Shown piece by piece: positions 1-15,320 of a stretch of DNA of 64,000 nucleotides. The position numbers and the translations under genes are program-made. Within the stretch, counting starts at the first letter, position 1, and each line of letters opens with the position of its first letter. The DNA is from Ctenosaura bakeri (Eukaryota; Chordata; Lepidosauria; Squamata; Iguanidae). Location of the stretch: the NCBI GenBank assembly GCA_948474755.1, contig CAOLHI010000020.1:744001-808000 (forward strand), in the 5' to 3' direction. The notes beneath the pieces were generated by a model. That model worked only from the letters and a program-made list of their open reading frames with translations. It made no database searches and was not told the DNA's origin.

Positions 1-523
1 TTCATAGCAATTTACAATTTAAAAGAACTTGCTGCTTGATTTATGGTCCTGAAGTACATTTCCCACTGTGAAGAACCATTCTCAGCAGTGAATTCAACAT
101 AACACTTTATTTTGTTAGTTTCTTAGCCTGCCCTATGAGGCTACATGTACTTGGGTTTTGCTGGGCTCTTCCTCTGCATTTGTTGATGCCACCATCAGCC
201 CTTCACACTAACTCCCATTGGACAAATCACTAGTCTTTCATGGCAGCAAGTGAAAGCAGTGTACATAACAGACACTGTTACAAACAATTCCTACACAGTC
301 ATACGCTCCAGGAAGAGTGCCTATTTGAATGGCTTTCCTACAAAAGAAGACTCCCTACGTATCCTTCAGACTGCTATGACTGCTTGTCAGAAACAGAGAG
401 ATTCTTACACAAGAAACAGTAAAATATGCACTGCCTTACTATTTTTCTGAAGTGCCATGGTACTAAGCATTTTTTCTGAACAAGCAAACAAATATTTTTT
501 TAGCCTATGAGCACATGGATCTA

Positions 524-3659
<3,136 letters not shown>

Positions 3660-4350
3660 CAATTATACTTGTGAAAGGGATCTAGGAGTCTTCATAGACC
3701 ACAAGCTGAACATGAGTCAGCAGTGTGATGCGGCAGCCAAGAAAGCCAATGCAATTCTCGGCTGCATCAATAGGAGTATGGTGTCTAGATCGAGGGAGGT
3801 ACTGGTACCACTCTACTCTGCTTTGGTTAGACTCCATCTTGAATACTGTGTCCAGTTCTGGGCACCCCAATTCAAGAAGGATATTGACAAGCTGGAGCAA
3901 GTCCAGAGGAGGGCGACCAAAATGGTGAGAGGTCTGGAAGCCATGCCCTATGAGGATAGACTTAGAGAGCTGGGTATGTTTAGTCTGCAGAAGAGGAGGT
4001 TAAGAGGGGACATGATAGCCATGTTTAAATATTTGAAGGGATGCCACGTAGAGGTAGGAGGGGACTTGTTTTCTGCTGCTCCAGAGATCAGGACAAGGAG
4101 CAATGGATTCAAGCTGCAGGAACGGAGATTCCACCTGAACCTCAGGAAGAACTTCCTGACAGTCAGGGCTGTCCGGCAGTGGAATCTGCTGCCTCGGAGT
4201 GTAGTGGAGTCTCCTTCCTTGGAGGTTTTTAAGCAGAGGCTTGATGGCCATCTGTCGGGATTGATTTGAGGGTGTTCCTGCATGGCAGGGGGTTGGACTG
4301 GATGGCCCCTGTGGTCTCTTCCAACTCTACATTTCTATGATTCTATGATA
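3660..4350 (+). mobile_element. CR1 LINE, 3' end (5'-truncated)
   Basis: The plus strand carries an uninterrupted 185-codon frame (3712-4269) matching the C-terminal region of CR1 ORF2. Recognisable blocks include [20 protein letters not shown], then [20 protein letters not shown] and [11 protein letters not shown]. The 3' UTR is short and ends in the CR1-type repeat ATTCTATGATTCTATGA rather than a poly(A) tail. The copy is truncated at the 5' side, as most CR1 insertions are, and lies in SFT2D1 intron 1 opposite to the gene. The open frame suggests moderate age, but the copy cannot be mobile. Confidence 0.93.
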
Positions 4351-4784
4351 CTTGCACCAGTATGTCATGTAATGCTTAAACTAGGTCTAGGTTAAACAAC
4401 TGTCATACAAGTGTGTATAGTAGCTGCTATTAGCTACTTGGAACAAACCATTAAAACCATATAATGAACATAATCACTCTGTTCTGCAGTTCCTAAACCC
4501 AACTCAGGAAACCAGACTATATTTTTGATAAATTAAGGTCCCCAACCATGCCACCTCAAAACAGTCTGTGTCCAATATTACTGTGCCATACAAAAATGTT
4601 GATAAGACAGCCACTGCCAAATTAAGAAGCAGAGCAAATACTTGCTGAGTAAGGAATAGCTCATTTGCAAGGTTTGGATCTTTCATCTCCACTTCCTGAC
4701 ACCACCTGCCCCCAGGTATCAAAAGCTAACCAGCATGGCAGCAACCCTGAAAGTTCAGGCTGGTGGAGACTCTCTTAGGTGCAA

Positions 4785-4862
4785 GTGAAGACATTAGTGA
4801 CTGAACCTGGAATCTTGCATATACAAAGGAGTGTATTCTGTAACTGAGCTAAATGAATTCTC
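4785..4862 (-). mobile_element. tRNA-derived SINE fragment (head part)
   Basis: The stretch GACTGAACCTGGAATCTTGC followed by a variant of the ACTGAGCTA block resembles the reverse complement of a tRNA A-box and B-box. This arrangement is seen in abundant squamate SINEs of which further copies lie near 43970 and 62030. It is a degenerate fragment and not a functional tRNA gene. Confidence 0.5.
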
Positions 4863-4904
4863 CACACTATGAAGTTTGAAAGCCTTCACCGCAGTTTTTC
4901 CATG

Positions 4905-4992
4905 TGTGGGTATGCTTGTGCCTTCAAGTAATCTGCCGAGTAACTGCAACCCCATGAATTTCATAGGGTTTCCCATGCTTTCCATAAAATCC
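4905..4992 (-). mobile_element. SINE 3' fragment
   Basis: The segment reading GTGCCTTCAAGTAATCTG, then AACCCCATGAATTTCATAGGG, matches the 3' half of the squamate tRNA-SINE family seen more completely at 47301-47565, in the same orientation. The head is absent. Confidence 0.55.
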
Positions 4993-5944
4993 TTCATGCA
5001 TTGCGTAAAACCCCTTGGTTAAGACCTTCCATTCCATGTAGACGTTCTGGAGAAGGGAAATGATTATCTCTCAATTTACATAAGGTTATGTCACAATCCT
5101 GTTCCATGGTTTTGAGTTCCTGCAATGTACAGTGAGGGAACTGCTTACCTTCACATCAGCTAGCGCTTACTGTTCTGAACTACAACCCCCAGGATCCCCT
5201 AGCTAGTATGGTTGTAGGCACCGTAGCTCAATAAATTATTTTTTCCAAACTCTGAAAACTGGAGGTAATCAAGAGCAAAAAAGTTCTGTAAACTCTGGCA
5301 CAAAATGAAAACCTAACCTCTTCCCTTGCACATGCAGCAAATAAGGAAGGGTGACTAAGTTAATGAATGTTAATGTGCTTATGTCTTTAATTCTATAAAC
5401 TGTTCTTAAATAACTTTTCAAAAAAATAACTTGTATACTTATATTTCTATTAAATAATTTACATAGCTTTAAACTGTATTATTCCAAATAGACTGTTCAG
5501 ATCTCATTACTAAGAGAAAATGAATAAAATAGTAATACCAGTTTTCAACTGTAAGTTACAGCCCTGCTCCTCACCCCCTTCTTTGCTCTTAACATCACCT
5601 TTAATGAAATTTCTAGCTGGGACAAAACAGCCGCTCATCTCCATCCAACACGCGGCTTTAAGTGAATCAGCAGTTTCTCCTCTGGTCTCGTTTCCTTGAT
5701 GAGACTTTTACTGGCCGAAGCAAGGGGCAATTTTACTGCGTCCAGCTGCAGGAAAAAGTGGAGTATAAGAATCCACCTTAACCGTTATTAAGAAGCCATC
5801 AGGTGGCAGCGCGCCCTGGCTGCCGTGGTCTTTACTCTCGAGGAAACGCGCACAGAGCTCCAGCCCGGACGGAAAGTGACATGACTCTGGTTTAAAGTTA
5901 CGTATCAGTAGATGTTCTGGAGACCCTGCTTGACTGATAACATA

Positions 5945-6124
5945 GGCCATTTCCGCACTAGCCTGTTATAGCGCGATGATTCCACTTTCAACCTCCTCTG
6001 GAATCCTGGGGTTTGCAGTTTCGGGAGGGGCCGGCCGGCCCCTCCCGAAACTGCAAACCCCAGGATTCCAGAGGAGGTTGAAAGTGGAATCATCGCGCTA
6101 TAACAGGCTCGTGCGGAAATGGCC
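5945..6124. mobile_element. 180-bp near-perfect palindromic MITE (copy 1)
   Basis: The two 90-base arms are reverse complements with one visible mismatch, meeting exactly at 6034/6035 inside a GGCC-repeat centre. The ends are GGCCATTTCCGCAC and its complement. There is no spacer and no coding capacity. It lies about 150 bp downstream of the SFT2D1 exon 1 donor. At least seven related copies occur in this window. I see no convincing target-site duplication here, so the transposon superfamily is unassigned. Confidence 0.85.
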
Positions 6125-6129
6125 ACACT

Positions 6130-7025
6130 CTCTCAGCCATCTCTCGCCTTTCTCGTTCTGAGCCAAGGGGGGGGGGTCCAGGTGGGGCTTCCGAAATAAC
6201 TGGGCGAGAAGACAAGAATATGAAAGCGAGACCGAGAGCGGCGGCGGGCGGCGCCTCCCTTCCCTGCCAGCCCCACCTGCGCCGTCAGCCCCTGCTCCTC
6301 ATCGTCCTGCCCGCTCAGCACTCGCCGGAGCTTCTCCATCGCCCGACAGCCGAAACTCGGCGCCGCTGAAAAGTGGCCCCTCCGGAACACCCCCTTTTCT
6401 CGCCCGGCGGCTTCGTCTGCTCTGGCTCTCCGATAGCCCCCGCCCCGAGAGGAAACACCAAACCGGAAGTCAGGCGTCGAAGGGGCCCCGGAAACACTTT
6501 CTTCCAGTCGGGTCTATCCAATCACCCATCCATCCATCAGGAGTCTGGATTCCTCCTCCTCCTCCCCCGCCCTCCCGCTATCGTACCACAGCCCCGCCCC
6601 CTCTTCCCCTCGTCTCTAGCATTCTAGCGCCAGCTTTTGGCCACGCCCCTTCCTAGGCTCCGTAAGGAAAGGTTAGCTGCGCTCCATGAATACATTTCCG
6701 GTTGCTGATTGGGCGCCGCCATGTGCGGGGTCTAAACACAACACGGCCGAGTCGTTTTGTCTCCAGAGGTGTCGTATCTTTTTTGTTGCTGGGCGTTCAG
6801 AGGGGACCCTGATGCGTGGAGCCCCTTCTGCTCACGGGACTTTTTGTCCCCCTGTTGCAGGGACCGGTTCTCTTGCGGGTTAAGGATGCAGGGACTTCTC
6901 CCACAAGGCGACGCATCGGTCCCGTAGTTCTGAGGCTGCCCTCTCTCGTTAATGGCTCGCAACCAGAAAGGCGCAGCTTAGTCCCTGCGATGGATCGGTG
7001 CCCACTAGTGCCATCTTGATAATGA
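6130..7025 (-). promoter_or_regulatory. SFT2D1: CpG-rich promoter region of SFT2D1
   Basis: GC and CpG content rise sharply around and upstream of SFT2D1 exon 1. Visible motifs include an ETS-type site (CCGGAAGT near 6464), an inverted CCAAT box (GATTGGGCG near 6705) and YY1-like GCCGCCATG and GCCATCTTG (near 6717 and 7010). There is no TATA box. This fits a TATA-less housekeeping promoter. Transcription start sites cannot be read from sequence alone. Confidence 0.65.
6277..6339 (-). CDS. SFT2D1: SFT2D1 coding exon 1
   Basis: The exon encodes 21 residues from the start codon (6339-6337) to a GT donor just left of 6277 (CAG then GTGGGG). The peptide begins MEKLRRVLSGQDDEEQ, a conserved SFT2D1 N-terminus, which fixes the start. 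It is acidic, cytosolic and precedes the first membrane helix. The exon sits in a CpG-rich stretch that is probably the promoter. The reading frame is phase 0 at the junction. Confidence 0.95.
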
Positions 7026-7030
7026 AAAAC

Positions 7031-7082
7031 GATGGCCATTTCTGCACTACGCTCTTAGAGCGCGATGAGTCCCTGTTGTGAT
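7031..7082. mobile_element. Fragment of the palindromic MITE
   Basis: The sequence TGGCCATTTCTGCACTACGC followed by TAGAGCGCGATGAGTCC is a diverged half-arm of the family typified by the 5945-6124 copy. It ends abruptly. Confidence 0.55.
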
Positions 7083-7084
7083 AT

Positions 7085-9282
7085 CTAAAGTAAAGTAAAT
7101 GAGTACCCAGCTTGTTGGGGGGCATGTATAGAAATGTTTCGAAATACATGCTGTTTGTAAGTTGTTCGCTGCCTCGATCCATATGGAGAGGCGGGATATA
7201 AATAAATAATTTTAAAAAAATTAAAGTCAGAAATATATCTACTGACATAATAAGCAGTGTCTTTTCAGAACTAAGCTATATGGACCTAGCTCTTCACAAT
7301 TAGCAGCAATGTTTGAAATGCCCGTGTGCAGATTCAACAATATAGGTATTTAAACAACTTAAGATGGTGTATATTAACTAGTAGATGAAAAATAAGTTGG
7401 TGTCCCAGCAGTTAATCTCAGGACAACACAGAAACTTTGCATTGCTTCAGCGCCTTCTACTAATTTCTATTTAACCACTAAGGTCATCTTTTGTATAATG
7501 CTGTAAAATCCTAGAATAATGTTCATTCATTAAAATAAATACCAGTTATCAATATATACCACATACGTTCCCACAGGACACTAATTTCAGAGATATGACT
7601 ATAGTAATCTCTCTGTGAAATCAGTTGGCTGGAACAGGAATCTGAAATTTTGATTTTGTCAGAATGGTAATCTGTATTTCCTTTTAAAAGGGAAACATGT
7701 TTTTGGCTGCAGAAGTAGAAGAGTTACACTGTGAAGAAGCAATTACATTTCAGAGACTCAGAATTTAATCACTACCAGTAGTTACACTTTTTGCTCAGCT
7801 TCCTGTCCTTATCCATATATTTTTTTCATCAGTACACCAAACAGACCAACAGAACCCACCTCCACATTGATAAATAATCACAAAGAGTGAGAAATGTCTG
7901 TTTTAACCAATATATTAATATTAGCGTGAGATTATTACAACTGAATGGACCTCAGATATGCAAATTCCCATCCTTCATAGATTTTTCATTAATTTTATAT
8001 ACCTTTGTATAATCCAGTAATGCAAGTTTGGTAGCATTTTTATTAACATTGTTGAAAATGGTCATTAGAAAATTCCCTCACAACAGTTTTATTGCCATTA
8101 GTTTGATTAAAATGTTCAAATCATGACTTCTCCCCAAAGGGAAAGCTTACTGCCCCAAAGTTGTTGCATTAAAAATAAAATCATTAGACACAGTCTGTAT
8201 ATGGTATGTTACAACTGCTGACCTATCGCAGGTGGGTAAGGAGAGAATGATCAAATGTTGTCTTCAGAACTGTCCAGTTAAATACATAGTATCCTTGAGA
8301 TATATCTGACCAGAGGCTTTAATTTAGGTCTGAGTGCTTTTGTGTTCAGTAAAATTTTACAAAAAATCTCTAGCAACGTCTTCAGAAGAAAATGTGGAGT
8401 TTGTACACATTGACATGAATTTAATAGCCACTACATTTAGAGTATTTGTTACAAATGGGACAGTTCACATGAACCGTCAAGAATGACACAGTCTGTGCTC
8501 AGTGCAATGCAGAATTGCACTCCCTTACCACAGAACTGTGCAATATTTCTGCAGTACCTGTGTTCAAACACTCCCTTGTACATAGGCTCAAATGGAAGTA
8601 CAGCCATATGGCAGGCTTGTGGAAGGACAGACGGTAAGTTTCGAACCAGCCTGTCTTATTATGAATTTTCATTGCCCTTTTCAGTCCATTTCATGGGGTG
8701 GGTGAATCTAAGATTTAGCAACTAGCAGTTAAAGGCCTGAACCTGAGAGCAGTTAGTACGTACCCGCTTTCAGTCAGCACAAAAGTGCTGAAGTGGAGGA
8801 CTGATGTACAATTTAACTAGAAAAGAACATTCAGGAATGGGTGCCTCCGAATGCAAGCATTATTTTATAGCAATTCCAATGCCTTTAAGGAGGCAGAAAG
8901 AGAATTCTCAAATACATTTGTGCGCATGACTCCCTAATACCCACTCTTAAAACTTTCAAAATCAAATTCTTCTTTCTTTTGATAAGTAGTTTTTATCACT
9001 TAGAAAGGGTAGTATGTGTATGACTTCAAAAATTTCATAAATATAAAAAATGTAGTAGTTGTAAGGCAGCAGATTGATATAACATTTTGAACTGCTGTGC
9101 AACACTTTTTAAAAGTTAAGTTACAAAATGTAAGAGAGAACATTGAATGTTGGCATGAATGTTTTCATGGGATGGTGATTATGGCAATGTAAAACTATCT
9201 GACACAGCAACTGTGGATGGCAAAACCTTCCTTGGTGGTAATCAGAAGAGGAGCACCTTTTCCATTTTCACTTATCAAACGC
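7085..9282. other. MPC1 3' UTR and MPC1-SFT2D1 intergenic DNA
   Basis: Near 7134-7225 there is a LINE/SINE-type tail (TGTAAGTTGTTCGCTGCCTC, then GGGATATAAATAAATAA). The rest is AT-rich, without recognisable genes or repeats. The 3' UTR of MPC1 begins at 9282 and runs leftwards. Confidence 0.5.
8088..8093 (-). terminator. MPC1: Candidate MPC1 polyadenylation signal
   Basis: AATAAA is present on the minus strand about 1.2 kb after the MPC1 stop. It was the clearest canonical hexamer I noticed between the stop and the SFT2D1 promoter. I cannot tell whether it is used. Confidence 0.3.
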
Positions 9283-9304
9283 TCAATTCTTTTTGTTTTC
9301 CAGG
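9283..9304 (-). CDS. MPC1: MPC1 coding exon 5 (C-terminal tail and stop)
   Basis: A strong pyrimidine tract on the minus strand (TTTCTTTTCCTCTCTCTTTG) ends in GCAG at 9308-9305. The following 22 nt join the AA of exon 4 in frame to give NLENKKN and TGA. The resulting protein is 108 residues, one shorter than human. The tail sequence itself is not conserved with mammals, so this exon rests on length, frame and splice quality. It is separated from exon 4 by a 169-nt intron. Confidence 0.72.
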
Positions 9305-9472
9305 CTGCCAAAGAGAGAGGAAAAGAAAGAAAATGATGAAAAAAGATTCAATGAAATTCTCTAGCTTGGCAGGAGTTAAAGGTCAAGTATTATGAATAAA
9401 ACAGAATTATAAGATGGAAAGCTATATATTTTGCCTCCTTTAATTATTATGTCACATTTTAAAATATACCTA

Positions 9473-10778
<1,306 letters not shown>

Positions 10779-10786
10779 TTCTATAT

Positions 10787-12018
10787 CAGTGGTTCTCAAC
10801 CTTCCTAATGCCGCGACTCTTTAATACAGTTCCTCACGTTGTGGTGACCCCCCACCACAAAATTATTTATTTATTATTTACAATGCCTCCTCCCCGGCAA
10901 AGGCTGCCTCGCTGGCCAGGAACGGGGGGAGGGGGGGCAGGCGGGCAGGGAGGGAATGAGGAGCCGCGTGTCTCCCCCAGGAAAAAACTCAAGAGAACCC
11001 CCCCCCGGGCTCTGCTTCTGCTTCGCTCTCGTTTCCGCTGGGGGGGGCAGTGTGGGAAAAGCTTCCAGAGTGTCGACCCTGGCCAGGGGGGTAGGAATTC
11101 CAGCGCCTTTGCCTTTTGCACCAGGCACAGCTCGTCCCCCAAAAAAGCGCTGCCTTGCGGCCCCCCGGCCCTTCCGCAGCGCCCCCTCCATGGCAAGTGG
11201 GGCAGGGGCCATGGCGAGGAGGGGGCCTGCCCCCCGTACTGCCGCCACCCCCCCAAGCTGGCCCGTCAGATGGGAGGTTCTCCCAGTAGCGGAGAAGGGG
11301 AGTGATTTTAGTCCCTTCTGAATAGGGGGCAGGAGGACGCGAGTGCGTGGCTTGCGCACCACCACTCCTGCTGTGGTGACACTGTGGCCGCACGCGCTCC
11401 CGCCAAAGGGGGCAGGAGGACACAAACTCATGGCTCACACTTGCTCACCACCACTCCTGGGCCTTTTCCGCACGTTACCTTATCACGGAGGTGGGAGGTG
11501 CCGTTCGCGCAAGCAGGTTCTTGCGTGAGGCGCCCACTTCACTGCTCCTTCATCCCACAGCTGGCTTCCTGGTGGCGCGACCGCCCCGCTCCTTCTTCCC
11601 CCAGTGCAGCCTACAGCTCCCAGGCTGCACTGCGGAAGGAAGGGGAGGGGCGGTCGCGCGACCAGGAAGCCAGCTGCGGGATGAAGGAGCAGCGAAGAGA
11701 ACGCCTTGCGCAAACGGCACCCCCCACCTCCGTGATAAGGTAATGTGTGGAAAAGACCCAGAAGTGGTGGTGCGCAAGCACGAGCCACGCACTTGCGTCC
11801 TCCTGCCCCCTTTGGCGGGAGCGTGTGCAGCCGCACACGCTCCCGCCAAAGGGGGCAGGAGGACATGAGTGCGTGGCTTGCGCTTGCGCACCACCACCGA
11901 GGAGGAAATGGAGCCTAAGGCCATCGGAAATACATATTTTCCAATGGTCTTAGGCGACCCCTGTGAAAGGGTTGTTCGACCCCCAAAGGGGTTGCAACCC
12001 ACAGGTTGAGAACCGCTG
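10787..12018. mobile_element. SPIN-like hAT element (non-autonomous) with a foreign GC-rich interior
   Basis: The ends match the SPIN (Space Invaders) hAT family. The left end is CAGTGGTTCTCAACCTTCCT with TAATGCCGCGACTCTTTAAT. The right end is the characteristic CCCAAAGGGGTTGCAACCC and GGTTGAGAACCGCTG. The flanking 8-mers TTCTATAT (10779-10786) and TTCTACAT (12019-12026) are a 7/8 target duplication, as expected for hAT. There is no transposase frame. The region between about 10875 and 11895 is GC-rich and palindromic and does not look like SPIN. SPIN is known from the literature to have entered several tetrapods by horizontal transfer. Confidence 0.92.
11388..11835. repeat. About 450-bp GC-rich palindrome inside the SPIN element
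   Basis: Two long arms are reverse complements around a centre near 11614 (AGTGCAGCC, loop, GGCTGCACT). The inner part, about 11458-11760, ends in CCTTTTCCGCACGTTACC and its near complement, and could be a separate foldback element. The outer part repeats a GCTCCCGCCAAAGGGGGCAG unit. Further direct copies of that unit follow at 11838-11893 and precede at 11326-11360. Open frames here of up to 185 codons reflect GC content and appear on both strands, so they are not genes. Confidence 0.8.
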
Positions 12019-12169
12019 TTCTACATAGTCTTCATAAATGTCCAAGGCACCCTTTAACATTACCACAAAACTATGAGAAGGACAGCATATAGTAATGGCC
12101 CTCTTCATGTAAACTGTTCTGTACAACCACTGGTCTGGTGACATGGAAAATTATTTTCAAGGTGATTGA

Positions 12170-12902
12170 CAGTGATATAGACTTGAGTCAATTGACTCGG
12201 ATTCAAGTCAGACTTAAGTTACTTCAGTGACTTGATTCGGACTCGACTCAGCAAAAATTACACTCTGACTAGACTTTACTTGAGACTTGCATATTTTTAG
12301 TGACTGACTTGCTGCCCTTGGTTCAGTAACACAACACATTCATCCAGAAACCTTACAACTTACTGGTCACATGACAATCTGTCTCAAGCTCAAAGTGTGG
12401 ATACATTTCTCAGAGGGAACAGCAAATGGGGTGGAGGTGGGGTGGAGCTTGTCCCTGCTTCATACAGGGGGAGCTTTCTAAAACTTTTCCAAAGAGCAGA
12501 AGGCAAGACTTGTGCCCAGACTGCAAAGTGCATATATCAGAGTGGAACAGAAAATGTGTTAGGTAATGGGCTTGAGAAGGAAGGATCCTTCCTTCTAAAG
12601 CTCTTGAAGCTTCAGTAGTGAGGAATAAGAAGGATCCTATTCCCCACTTCTGAAAAAGCCTCCAGTTTTGCAAATGGGAAGTAAGAAGGATCCTATTCTC
12701 CACTTCTGAAGCTACAGATGGCAAAATCACAAAAGTAGAGGGCCGCCTCTATTTAAATTGTTAAAACTGACTTGTTGGGATATAAAGTTGGTTCCCAGAT
12801 TTGAGACTTGACTTGAAAGTACCTTGCAAAGACTTGAGACTTGACTTGCACCTTGAAGGTAGAGACTTGAGACTTGGAGAAGAAGACTTAAATACATCAC
12901 TG
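12170..12902. mobile_element. hAT-type non-autonomous element with GACTTGAG-type subterminal repeats
   Basis: The ends are CAGTGATATA at the left and the complement of CAGTGATGTATT at the right. Flanking 8-mers GTGATTGA (12162-12169) and GTGAATGA (12903-12910) agree at 7 of 8 positions, indicating a hAT target duplication. Both ends carry arrays of GACTTGAGACTTG-like motifs, which resemble transposase-binding repeats. The middle has a partly duplicated block containing AAGGATCCTATTC. No transposase frame is present. Confidence 0.8.
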
Positions 12903-13181
12903 GTGAATGACACATTATGAGGGGAGGTTTAATTCTGCCCTCCCTGTGTGTTGGGCAGAATTAATATGAATGTGTGTCTAGTTGCGTATGGGAGAAAGGT
13001 ACATGGCTCCTGATTGCCTTACCCTAGCTGTGGTCCCTAGCTGCAAAAATGTGCATCCTCTTATATATTGTATGTCTGTTTCAACATAGCAGAATTTAGA
13101 TAATATTACATACAACATACGCATACCCATTTGCTCTTTTTCTAGTAACTACTCAATGTATTCCAAGGTCAGATTTTACTA

Positions 13182-14440
<1,259 letters not shown>

Positions 14441-14947
14441 CCGGGGTGGGAACTACTGAAGGCAAGGGAACCAAATTAGCTCTCCAGAAGACCTTGTAGG
14501 GCACCATACGCATGCACATGTGCACACACACCATAAACAAACAAACAAACGATGTTTAAAATCCCCCAAATTCCCTCTGGGGGCACGGTGACATTCTCAC
14601 TATGCTTTAGGGCCTTCCTAGGCCATTTTAGATCCAAAAGAAGCCTTTTTTTTTTTTAAAGGAGAAGTCACTTTCCATTTCAAAAAAGGTGTGTCATGGT
14701 CATAAATTGGCCCAGGACTCCCAAATTGTGGTGGAAATGCCCCCCCCACACCTCCCAGATGGCATGTTTGGGGGAAAATGAAGCACTTTGGGATTTTTTT
14801 AATGCCTAGGAAGGCCAGGGAGCCTCCATATGTGATAGAAACACACTCTACACTCTCTAGAAGTCACTTTGGAAAAAGGAAAAAAGAAATATTTTTACCA
14901 CTGGGGGGACTTTGGTGATTACCAAAGGCAACACTTTGCCCACCCTT
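14441..14947. mobile_element. hAT-type non-autonomous element
   Basis: The left end CCGGGGTGGGAACTACTG and the right end GCAACACTTTGCCCACCCTT are imperfect inverted repeats of the CAGGGGTGGGCAAAG type common in hAT/Charlie-like elements. Flanking GAATTAGA (14433-14440) and GAGTTAGA (14948-14955) agree at 7 of 8 positions. It lies about 370 bp from the MPC1 microexon. Confidence 0.72.
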
Positions 14948-15316
14948 GAGTTAGATCAATCTATTTCTACTGTGCCTTTTAAATTAGAAATTTAGTTCTT
15001 TCTCTCCCTGATTTGTCAAACAATGGGAGGTGAAAACAATATGCATCAAACATCTGTAAGTTTCTTTTTGTACAAGAGAATGGCTAAGAAGCAAATATGT
15101 CCATATATTTCTCAAACAGTGATTGTGAAAATCTAATAAGACAATGGCTAGATAGATATAAGAGGTATGCTGCAAAAAGAGCAGAAAAATGAACATTTTA
15201 GTCAACCTGCCTCTGGAAATGGCACCCCAGCTTTAATGGATTTTAGGATCAATTCATAACTACAGAAGAACACAATGACTACATGTGGTTGAAAGAAAGA
15301 AGAGACAGGGCCTTAC

Positions 15317-15320
15317 CGTA
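15317..15320 (-). CDS. MPC1: MPC1 coding exon 2, a 4-nt microexon
   Basis: On the minus strand the sequence reads CCCTTAACAG, TACG, GTAAGG: a standard acceptor, four bases, then a strong donor. Joined to the AG left from exon 1 it gives AGT ACG, Ser-Thr, the dipeptide found in the conserved YLMSTHFWGP block. It restores phase 0 for the next exon, which starts with the His codon. The flanks contain a pyrimidine-rich intron start (CTGTCTCTTCTTTCTTTC), a feature common at microexons. The assignment rests on frame, splice sites and protein conservation together. Confidence 0.85.
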
